Of a stretch of 64,000 nucleotides of DNA, positions 1-33,000 are shown one piece after another. How positions within the stretch are numbered: position 1 is the first letter of the stretch; each line of letters opens with the position of its first letter. Made by a program: the position numbers and the translations under genes. The notes below the pieces were generated by a model. The model searched no databases, was not told the DNA's origin, and saw only the letters and a list, made by a program, of their open reading frames with translations. This DNA comes from Echiichthys vipera (Eukaryota > Chordata > Actinopteri > Perciformes > Trachinidae): positions 5,132,226 through 5,196,225 of the forward strand of contig OY829661.1 in NCBI GenBank assembly GCA_963691815.1, written 5' to 3'.

Positions 1-997
1 ATTACAATTATAAGTGTCTAAGCTCTTTGAGCTCGTAGATATTGCTCTGTGGCACACCTACTTTATGGTTCAGTATCAATCTTGTTTCCAGCAACAGCAG
101 GCAGCTGTTTTGAGCAAACAAGCTGAATAAATAAAGACACTGTACTCAAACAGCAGACACACACACACACAGTTAGAGACTAAATACCTAAATACAGCTA
201 ACTTGTGAAGAAAGTGGAGCATTTAGCAGTTAAAGAGCCACATACTGTTTTCATCAGGAGTTGGCAGAGAATATGAACATACTCACTTTGATCAGTTGGC
301 CAGAAACACCGGTAGGATAAGGGAGCGCACCAATGTTCCACGCTTTGTATGTGACCGGGAAACATCAGACAATTTTTTAAGAAAAGGGTCCCATGTTCCC
401 TGCTTTGCACAGAAAGAGTCCTATGTTCCCCCATCTGTTATTTTTTCCACAATCAGCGCCAAATTTCACCGCAAATATGCCTATGTATACCCTAACACTA
501 CCTACTAACCCTGACCCTGACCCTGACCATAACCTCTAACCCTAACAAAATGCTGAATTAAATCATGAAGGCAGAGGCTTATGTAACTGGGGAACATCGG
601 ATCATTTTGGGGAAAAAGAGTCCGATGTTCCCCGAGCGGAGAACATAGGGATGACCTGCGAATGATAACACTGCTCTGCTTTATGTGCAAATAGGCAGCT
701 GCTTGCTGACATGTTAGCTATGACGACTGACATAATATGTCAGGGTCCAGGTCACACTGTGCTCCAGAGGCCTCTTAAATGCAGCTTTAAGAAAGACACC
801 TGCTCTCAGATTTTGCTTTCAGTGGGATTTTAATGTTAATATGGATTAATAACAAGTTGGTGAGTTTTCATTGTTTGTAACAGATCATGAAACAGATGAC
901 ATTCTGTATTTATCAGATTCTGGAATTATCTCCGTCAGTGACTGAGCAAACTGAGTCAGTTTACTATAAGCGGATGACCTCTGACCCCTCAGGTGTA
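1..997. other. 3' flank of wdr91, repeat-like DNA
   Basis: I see no gene here. Between about 325 and 660 the motif TGTTCC/GGAACA recurs in both orientations with similar neighbours (for example GTCCGATGTTCCCC near 621 and GGGGAACATCGGATC near 590), which looks like a decayed inverted-repeat MITE. A short CCCTGA/CCCTAA-like tract lies at 505-545. Confidence 0.4.
828..833 (-). terminator. possible wdr91 polyadenylation signal
   Basis: ATTAAA on the minus strand, about 165 bases past the wdr91 stop codon. It is the commonest variant of the vertebrate poly(A) signal. The position is plausible but the motif is short, so confidence is low. Confidence 0.3.
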
Positions 998-23420
<22,423 letters not shown>

Positions 23421-23949
23421 GGTGACCGCTAACCCTGCAAAGTACAATATAGATATGAAATACGGTTTCCTGTTTATTTAGGACCATAAAAAAAAATCAT
23501 CCATTTGTCCGTCTCCTGTAATCCCTCAATTAATCTGTTCCGACCACATGAATGTCCGTATGACACAGAGATGGTTTGCACAGAGAAAAGATCAGTTTTA
23601 GAGGAATCCGACTCTAAAGTCTCATTTAATGTATAACCTTGGGAAATTGAGATAGACAGCACAGAAAGAATAGTTTGACATTTTTCCAATGCAAAGCTTA
23701 TTTATTCATAAATTCAAGTTTCAGTTGCAGTGATGTGTCTTACTCTTAAATATTTAAGACATGGACACTAGGCTTTTAGGGCTCTGGTACAACCAACCCC
23801 ACCATGGCGCTGGTTCCATTAATGTATGAGGTTGGTTGTCCCCATAGTTATCAATGAAAGTGATTTAAGAAAACATTTGTAACTTTTAAGGTTTATGTCT
23901 TATTTTAACAGAATGAGCGACACCGAAGAACATTAAACAATACACACTG

Positions 23950-25000
23950 AAGATCAAAATTAGAAAGCAAATTATTAATACTTGATTATTCGGAAATACT
24001 GTTATTTTTTATTGTTCAGAATTTGATAGAATTGTACTAGCATGTTTTTTTCAAATAACCACTTCAACAAAAACCTTTATTTTGTGAAAAAAGCTGTGAT
24101 CAAAATTAGAGAACAGTAACCACTGTGTAGGAAGAGAAGTGCTGAGTGTCAGATCAGTAGATCTGGACTCTGACACTTCCTCCTCTAAATGTAACTGACT
24201 TCTTTAGACTCGTGGGGTTCAGTCGTTCCCAGTCCGGCGCCAAACATTATGTTTCCCATCAGACAAAAATAAATTGAACTTTAGAATTGTCATGTCATGG
24301 TTCGGGGATGTTTTCTGCAGCAGGAGCTGGGCCTCTTGTACAGCTACATGGCAGGGTGAATGCAAATGTTTATGTGAACCTCCTTCACCAACATGCAACA
24401 CCTTAACTGCAACTGTCTCCAGATCAGCTGCAATTTTCATACAAGACAATGTCCCCTGTCACACTGCAAAACAGGTCTTCACCTGTTTCCTTGAAGCCTT
24501 GAAGCTCAGAATATTGAAACAATGAAATGGCCAGAGTCCAGATCTAAACCCCATAGAGAATCTCTGGAAAATCCTTGGTAACAAAGTAAAGTCTAAGAAA
24601 CCCACTCCAGTTAGTGAACTGTGGAAGAGACTGAGTCAGAATGGACGCAGATCAAACCAGAGCAGTGTGAGAAACTAGTGATGTCCTGTGGGAGCAGATG
24701 TGGTGAAGTCATTCAAAGCTGTGGCCTCTACACTTCCTGTTCATTTTTGAATCCTAGAGAAGAAAACATTGTTGAAATCTCCTCTTCTGAAAAATGAACA
24801 CTCTTCTCTCATTCTGATGACTGTTTTTTTCACAAAATAAAAGTTTTTCTTGAAGTGCCTTGGTTATTTAAAAAAAACATGCTAGTACAGTATGTACCAG
24901 ATTGTCAACAGGATAATTTATCGAATTAAGAACAATAAAAAAACAATATTTCAGAATAAATCAGGTATGTAATAATTTGTTCTGAAATTTTGATCTCCAA
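23950..25000 (+). mobile_element. decayed Tc1-like element with long inverted repeats
   Basis: About 170 bases at 23950-24095 reappear inverted at 24825-25000 (landmarks AGATCAAAATT, GTACTAGCATGTTTTTTT, TTTATTTTGTGAAAAAA). Between them the plus strand reads as a transposase with many breaks: FIQDNVPCHTAKQVF, then NGQSPDLNPIENLWKILG, then PVSELWKRL. The N-terminal half is deleted. Confidence 0.85.
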
Positions 25001-25420
25001 TATATGTAGTACATGCCTTATAAATGACTTATTAATTAAATGTATGTCTACGTATGGAAAAAGATGGCTGCACCGAAATAATCAGAATCATTTTATTTTG
25101 TAGTTTTTGTGTGCATTTCCTGCCTGGGATCGGCGCTGTCCTCAGAGTGGCGGCTGCAGCCAGGCTCTCATGTAACTGTAAGTTTGTTTTTTTAGCTAGA
25201 GACACCAAAGAAGTTTTCAAACGCTCAAATCCCAAGCTGTTTAACACTCAATTAAGGCCCTTTGTATTTTGACCTAGGATTTGACCAAGCGTCAAAGACA
25301 AGAACACGTCTGGTGGCGTGTGCCCCTGTCTGCCGTTCTTTTGGAGCTCCTGACCATTCTGCCAACAAAGAAACAAAAAACCAACTACATATCTATAACT
25401 GAAAAAACTTTACCCATACT

Positions 25421-26196
25421 TGGGACAACAAACCACCAGAGCAGTGGGACAACCAACCAACCACCAGAGCAGTGGGACAACCATCGTGAGACAACCAACC
25501 ACCAGAGCAGTGGGACAACAAACCACCAGGACAACCAACCACCAGAGCAGTGAGACAACCAACAACCAGAGCAGTGAGACAACCAACCAGCACGACAACC
25601 AACCACCAGGACAACCAACCACCAGAGCAGTGAGACAACCAACAACCAGAGCAGTTAGACAACCAACCACCAGAGCAGTTAGACAACCAACCACCAGAGC
25701 AGTTAGACAACCAACGACCAGAGCAGTGAGACAACCAACCACCAGAGCAGTGAGACAACCAACCACCAGAGCAGTGGGACAACCAACCACCAGAGCAGTG
25801 AGAAAACCAACCACCAGAGCAGTGGGACAACCAACCACCAGAGCAGTGAGAAAACCAACCACCAGAGCAGTGAGAAAACCAACCACCAGAGCAGTGGGAC
25901 AACCAACCACCAGAGCAGTTAGACAACCAACGACCAGAGCAGTGAGACAACCAACCACCAGAGCATTGGGACAACCAACCATCAGAGCAGTGAGACAACC
26001 AACCACCAGAGCAGTGACACAACAAACCACCAGAGCAGTGAGACAACAAACCACCAGAGCAGTGAGACAACCAACCAGCATGACAACCAACCACCAGGAC
26101 AACCAACCACAAGGACAACCAACCACAAGGACAACCAACCACAAGGACAACCAACCACCAGGACAACCAACAACCAGAGCAGTGGGACAACCAACC
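25421..26196 (+). repeat. 24-bp minisatellite in wdr91 intron 1
   Basis: About 32 copies of a 24-base unit built on CAACCAACCACCAGAGCAG, with GTGGGA, GTGAGA or GTTAGA variants and some 9- to 12-base partial units (CAGGACAACCAACCA). Because 24 is divisible by three and the unit lacks stops, long frames run through it on both strands; none looks like a gene. Confidence 0.97.
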
Positions 26197-26689
26197 CCAG
26201 ACTCCCCTACAAATGATGCGGTTACATCCATGAGTTCCAAGTGTCTAGCTGCGACAGAGTAGCATTATTCTAACATAGAGCAATACAGTGTATAATAAGT
26301 TTGAACTGTGCAATAAACTGCTCTAAATTGATCAAAAGCGTAAAATGAAATAAAATATTGCAGTGAGCAGTTTTTATTACTCCCGCTCAACCTTCGAGCC
26401 AAACTCCATTCAAAAATCTCCAAATTCATGATTCAAGATTCAAGAAGCTTTATTTATCCCGAGGAAAATGATTGTGCAACAGTTTCAATACAAAGGTGGG
26501 GAAGGATCAGAGTGACAATAAGCTAACATAATCACATCAAAATAAGCTAAATGTCCAAACAACCGACACACGTAGTCTAACCCTGGAAACAGTCATATTC
26601 ATGGCGCCATTGGAGCGTTACACCTCAGTAGACGAAGGGAATGACAGCTGTTACATTTGAAGTGCCCCAGCAGCTCCAGTTAGGTTTAT

Positions 26690-27560
26690 TTTTTTATATT
26701 CTTTATTTGCAATTTGAACAAATCTAGTACAAACAGAACAGTGCTTCATCATACTTGACAAAAAGTGTAAAGACAGTCAGTTCTCCTTTCAGTAAACAAT
26801 AGACATTAAATTATAATAACATTACACAAGGATACTTAATAAGATACAAAGGCATAGAGAGAAAGAAGACAATAGATAAAGTCAAATAGATACATGTAAA
26901 GAAGTTAAATTAAGATGCGGGCTATACTGTTACACATCTTTAAAACAGTCATGTAACTTATGTGGTTTAATTACATTTCTCATTATTGATAATCTGGACA
27001 GACTAAAAATAGTTACGTAATTCGAATTTAAGGGATTCAAGTTTGGTGGAGATTTGGAGAATTGAGCTTTATGGATGTGATGCTTCCCCAGAAGAACTAC
27101 TAATCTGACATTAATCCACTGTGTTGTTTTGTTTTCATAGCAGGTAATGACGTCTTTTGCTTCTGATTTAATTAAGTGTTTGTATTGAATATTAAAAAAG
27201 CTTTCAACATTTTTCCCAGAACTCCAAAGTTTCACTGACACTCAAGAATAAATGCAGCATAGTTTCATCTTCACTCTTACAAAACTCACATTTGTTATCC
27301 ACATCTGCAAACCTTGAAACAAATGTATTGGTGGGGTAAATATTGTGCAAGATTTTATAATGTAATTCTGTCAATGTAATAGATGATACGCATTTATACG
27401 GAAGAAGCCATGTTTTTTTCCCCACTGAATAATAAAAAAGTAAGAATTCCAAACAAATGTTCCCCTTGGAGTGATTTTCCGTTTGCTGTAAAAGTAATTC
27501 ATCATTAATTTATTAAAACATTTATGACTTTTCATATTTATTCCAGTAACAAAAAGGGAC
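26690..27560 (-). mobile_element. L1/Tx1-type LINE 3' remnant
   Basis: Minus-strand frames read LHYKILHNIYPTNTFVSRFA and CEFCKSEDETMLHLFLSVSE, the zinc-finger-like C-terminal region of L1/Tx1 LINE proteins, followed by KTTQWINVRLVVLLGKHHIH. Frames are broken. It lies in wdr91 intron 1. Confidence 0.75.
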
Positions 27561-27988
27561 GGGTCTAAATCCTGCAGTTCTTGTCTTCAGCTCCAGTTAG
27601 TTCCTGCTCCCCACAACGACGTGTGCCATCATAACGAAAGACTGTCACACGTTTCTGTATCCTCGCTAGTTCGAATCATATGTGGAAGTGTACATGTGTG
27701 CCGAACCAACCCGCGGGTCGCGTCCATGCAGGACACGCCTCAGGTGGTGTCTGTAAGTGTACGTACCTCTGGTGCTAACCGAGAGGATCTTCAGTTGGCT
27801 GAATTTGTAATGGAGTTCGCTGTCCTCGCGCGGGGCAGCAGCACGTACCGCCGCGAAAGTCAACGTTCACCCCGCGGAGACGGAACCCACGGTTTTTATA
27901 TAATATTGTTATAATGTTATTCAGTCCCGGAGCACGGGTCTGCTCCTCTGACACACACGCTGAGTGAAATAAGGTGTGAAACACTTAC

Positions 27989-28025
27989 AGCAACAAAGAG
28001 GAGCCTCTCTTCCTGTTGTGTTTGC
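27989..28025 (-). other. wdr91: probable wdr91 untranslated first exon
   Basis: The minus strand has a consensus donor, GCT/GTAAGTG, with exon end at 27989. This fits the acceptor found 14 bases before the wdr91 start codon. The upstream limit is a guess; the transcription start could lie a little further out. No TATA box is visible. Confidence 0.5.
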
Positions 28026-28033
28026 CCTGGCGG

Positions 28034-28066
28034 TCATGTGACGGTCATGTGACGAGCTCATGTGAC
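28034..28066 (-). promoter_or_regulatory. three TCATGTGAC E-box/M-box motifs
   Basis: TCATGTGAC occurs at 28034-28042, 28045-28053 and 28058-28066, two of them as GGTCATGTGAC. The core CATGTG flanked by T and AC is the M-box form bound by MITF/TFE3/TFEB and resembles the CLEAR motif of lysosomal genes. It lies just upstream of the putative wdr91 first exon. Confidence 0.55.
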
Positions 28067-28111
28067 GCAGGCAGCCAGTGTTGAACCGCGCGCGCCCTCA
28101 CGCGGTCAATT

Positions 28112-28505
28112 CAATTTTCGATTCAATTCAATTTTATTTATAGTGTCGAATCATAACAAAAGTTATCTCAGGACACTTTACAGAGTAGGTAAAGACCACA
28201 CTATATGACTTATTTATGATTTACATAGACCCAACAATTCCTTTGTAGAGTACAGTGGCGTTGAAAACCTTCCCTATAACAGACAGGAACGTCAGACAGA
28301 CCCAGCTCTGTAGGACGGACATCTGTCTGCACCGGTTGGGGAAGAAGAAAAGGAGAGAGAAAGAGAGAGAGACAAAGATGGACAGAGAGAGACAAAGACA
28401 GACAGATGGACAGAGAGAGAGTGTGGTCTTAACCTACTCTGTAAAGTGTCCTGAGATAACTCTTGTTATGATTTAGCACTATAAATAAAACTGAATTGAA
28501 TTGAA
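28112..28505. mobile_element. fold-back pair of retroelement 3' tails
   Basis: 28112-28425 is an inverted copy of the element seen forward at 62830-63165 (AACCGGTGCAGACAGATGTC, then GGGAATTGTTGGGTCTATGT on the minus strand). It is joined directly to a short forward copy of the tail (28426-28505, CTCTGTAAAGTGTCCTGAGA then TGAATTGAATTG). The two tails face outwards. Confidence 0.75.
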
Positions 28506-28980
28506 ATCCTATTGAATTGATAAATAGGAATATTTCATTTAATACCACTACAACAGAATAAATAACAACTCAGACAGTACAAATCATTTAAAAAAGTGAA
28601 TGTTTATTGCATGTCTGTAATAGGCTTACTGTATGCATATTCTACTATCCATTTCCCAATTCTTTGGATGATGTGGGTTAAATGCTTTTATCAAATTATT
28701 AATATTATTCCTTATTGGCCTAATCTTAGACATTTTAACAATGTAGGGTTATATATGGACGTGCGTCCAATATCACTGTTAGTTATGCGTTCAAACATAA
28801 ATAAACACATTTTTAAAAACTGTGTAAACTGTGTGAGTTTCCAGCTTTATTGTGATTTAGCCTAAGTAGGAAAAACAACTGAAAAACAAGTGATAATAAA
28901 CTGATCATGAGAGAAAAAAACTGCTGAATGACAAAAACAAAACATGAAAAATATGCCATACACTATATTCATATACACAA
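28506..28980. other. AT-rich spacer in the wdr91-spag16 divergent region
   Basis: I see no gene in this stretch. A CCAAT box stands at 28981-28985, about 45 bases before the first X-box. Confidence 0.4.
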
Positions 28981-29029
28981 CCAATGATAATTTACAAAAC
29001 CGATTTCAGATCAGAAAATGTGTGGCAGA

Positions 29030-29053
29030 GTTGCTATGGTAACAGGGTAAACA
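29030..29053 (+). promoter_or_regulatory. RFX X-box plus FOX site, module 1
   Basis: GTTGCTATGGTAAC (29030-29043) is a near-perfect palindromic X-box, the RFX-factor site found in ciliary gene promoters. GTAAACA (29047-29053), three bases on, fits the forkhead consensus used by FOXJ1. The module ends 12 bases before the first good ATG of spag16. Confidence 0.75.
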
Positions 29054-29064
29054 ACAGAGTCAAG

Positions 29065-30090
29065 ATGGAGCTCAGCTGCTCTGCAACGTTACCACGGCAA
29101 CATGTAAACAAGAAGCTCAGAGCCAGAGAAGAGAAAATGTCAGCAAGAGGAAAAGAACCAGAAGAAGCAGAGGAAGAGAGCAAGGAGGCTTCCTCAGAGG
29201 AGGACTTTGAAGAGGCGGTGAGGAAGGCCGCTCCCTCCACTGCTTCTAGAAGGAAACCTGCACCAACCCAGCAACAAATCCTCCCCAAAATCCCAGAGGC
29301 GGTGGACGACTTCCTGAGGAACTCCCTGCGGAGGGCCGGCCTGAGTCGGACCCTGAACAGCTTTGAGGCAGAGTGGTACAGCTCAGCGCAGGAACTCCTG
29401 ACAGAAACTCTGACGTTGGCAGCGACGGGTGTCGTGTTCATGCCTAATGCTCTTACACATACGCAGCTCCTCCAGAGCGAGCTGGAGACGGTCCGCAGAG
29501 AGACGGATCTACTCAGACAGGATGTGCTGGTGGCAGGGGAGGGCCTGGTGAGGATGCAGAGGGAGAGGGATTTCCACCGGCTACAGTACCGACGAGTTGC
29601 TGAGGACAAAAACGGGCTGATTAAGGACTTCAGACAGCTGAAGGAACATCTGGAGTCCTTCGAGCCAGCGCTGAGGCAGCTGGAGGACAAATATCAAGCA
29701 GCTCTGGGACAGAAAATGCTCCTCAGTTTAAAAAAGGACAGAGTTCAAAAAACCACAGACACAAGACCGAATCAGGAAAAATCCCAGATCAAGAAAGAGA
29801 GAAGCATCAAAAGGAGCAACAGCGCTGATAAATCTCCAGCAAAAAGCCCCGGGAGCAGACTTCCGAAGGACGCAGAGTTTCCTGTCTGCAGCAGGCTGAT
29901 GAACCCACACCGGACTCAGGGGACATTTCAAGAAGTGAAAAGCCCCAGCTCCTTCAACCTGTCCTACTCCATCAGAGCCCATAAACTTCCCATCAGCTGC
30001 ATTGACCTCCATCCACAAGAACGGATCCTCGCTTCCACCAGTGATGACCGCAGCTGGAAGCTGTGGGTGCTGCAGGCTGATGGAGAGAAG
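29065..30090 (+). CDS. spag16: spag16 coding exon 1
   Basis: 342 codons in one uninterrupted exon, covering the acidic N-terminus, coiled coil, linker and first WD blade (RAHKLPISCIDLHP, then ILASTSDDRSWKLWVL). Donor AAG/GTGAGA, phase 0. The start could instead be 29137. Confidence 0.9.
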
Positions 30091-33000
30091 GTGAGAGAAA
30101 AAGGCATTCATGGATTCAAATCAATCAAAGAGAAACCAGGAAAGCACATGAGATAGGGCCACAGATGAGGTGAGATAACAGAGGTTAGGATGTGAGATGA
30201 ACTATAGGGTGAGATAGGATCATATGAAATGAGATGACATATGAGATGTGAGAAGAAGAAGAAGAAGAAAGAAAGCAGGGAAATTCTCTTTTCACTCTGT
30301 TTATTATTTTTCATGTTAAACACACACACAGGCCCGAAAAACACATATGCACAAACAGGTCCATTGATTGAGAGAGGGACTACCCCATGAGGAAACGCCG
30401 AGAGCAGTTTTGGGGTTCGGTGCCTTGCTCAAGGGCACCTCGGCAGTTGACATATGAGATGAGATTAGATGGGATGACATATGGGATGGGATGGAATGAA
30501 ATATGAGATAAGATTAATAATGAACTCAGATGGGTTGGCATGAAAGAGGGGATTAGATGAGATGGCAACAAACTACATGAGATGAGATAACATATGACAT
30601 GAGATGAGATGGCAACAAACTACATGAGATGAGATAACATATGACATGAGATGAGATAACATATGACATGAGATGAGATAACATATGACATGAGATTAGA
30701 TAACATATGACATGAGATCAGATAATATATGACATGAGATCAGATAACATATGACATGAGATGAGATAACATATGACATGAGATGAGATAACATATGACA
30801 TGAGATGAGATAATATATGACATGAGATCAGATAACATATGACATGAGATCAGATAACATATGACATGAGATGAGATAACAAATGACATGAGATCAGATA
30901 AAATATGTCATGAGATGAGATAACATATGACACGAGATGAGATAATATATGACATGAGATCAGATAAAATATGACATGAGATCAGATAATATATGACATG
31001 AGATGAGATAACATATGACATGAGATGAGATAATATATGACATGAGATAAAATATGACATGAGATGAGATAACATATGACACGAGATGAGATAATATATG
31101 ACATGAGATCAGATAAAATATGACATGAGATCAGATAATATATGACATGAGATGAGATAACATATGACATGAGATGAGATAAAATATGACATGAGATAAC
31201 ATATGACATGAGATGAGATTACATATGACATGAGATCAGATAACATATGACATGAGGTGAGATAACATATGACATGAGATCAGATAAAATATGACATGAG
31301 ATGAGATAACATATGACACAAGATGAGATAATATATGACATGAGATCAGATAAAATATGACATGAGATCAGATAACATATGACATGAGATGAGATAACAT
31401 ATGACATGAGATGAGATAACATATGACATGAGATGAGATAACATATGACATGAGATGAGATAACATATGACATGAGATGAGATAATATATGACATGAGAT
31501 GAGATAATATATGACATGAGATGAGATAACATATGACATGAGATGAGATAACATATGACATGAGATGAGATAATATATGACATGAGATGAGATAACATAT
31601 GACATGAGATGAGATAATATACGACATGAGATAACATATGACATGAGATGAGATAATATATGACATGAGATGAGATAACATATGACATGAGATGAGATAA
31701 CATATGACATGAGATGAGATAATATATGACATGAGATGAGATAACATATGACATGAGAGCAGATAACATATGACATGAGATGAGATAACATATGACATGA
31801 GATGAGATAACATATGACATGAGAGCAGATAACATATGACATGAGATGAGATAACATATGACATGAGAGCAGATAACATATGACATGAGATCAGATAATA
31901 TATGACATGAGATGAGATAACATATGACATGAGATGAGATAATATATGACATGAGATAATATATGACATGAGATCAGATAAAATATGACATGAGATCAGA
32001 TAATATATGACATGAGATGAGATAACATATGACATGAGATGAGATAATATATGACATGAGATAACATATGACATGAGATGAGATAACATATGACGTGAGA
32101 TCAGATAACATATGACATGAGGTGAGATAACATATGACATGAGATCAGATAAAATATGACATGAGATGAGATAACATATGACACAAGATGAGATAATATA
32201 TGACATGAGATCAGATAAAATATGACATGAGATCAGATAACATATGACATGAGATGAGATAATATATGACATGAGATGAGATAACATATGACATGAGATG
32301 AGATAATATATGACATGAGATGAGATAACATATGACATGAGATGAGATAACATATGACATGAGATGAGATAACATATGACATGAGATGAGATAACATATG
32401 ACATGAGATGAGATAACATATGACATGAGATCAGATAAAATATGTCATGAGATGAGATAACATATGACACGAGATGAGATAATATATGACATGAGATCAG
32501 ATAAAATATGACATGAGATCAGATAATATATGACATGAGATGAGATAACATATGACATGAGATGAGATAATATATGACATGAGATAAAATATGACATGAG
32601 ATGAGATAACATATGACACGAGATGAGATAATATATGACATGAGATCAGATAAAATATGACATGAGATCAGATAATATATGACATGAGATGAGATAACAT
32701 ATGACATGAGATGAGATAATATATGACATGAGATAACATATGACATGAGATGAGATTACATATGACATGAGATCAGATAACATATGACATGAGGTGAGAT
32801 AACATATGACATGAGATGAGATAACATATGACATGAGATGAGATAACATATGACATGAGATGAGATAATATATGACATGAGATGAGATAATATATGACAT
32901 GAGATGAGATAACATATGACATGAGATGAGATAACATATGACATGAGATGAGATAATATATGACATGAGATGAGATAACATATGACATGAGATGAGATAA

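Noticed and set aside
25393..26262. 265- to 280-codon frames on both strands of the 24-bp minisatellite
   Set aside because: Repeat artefact: open in several frames at once on both strands, inside a wdr91 intron.
28984..29064. N-terminal extension of spag16 starting at 28984
   Set aside because: The codons overlap a CCAAT box, an X-box and a FOX site and show no protein similarity; ATG 29065 or 29137 has better context.
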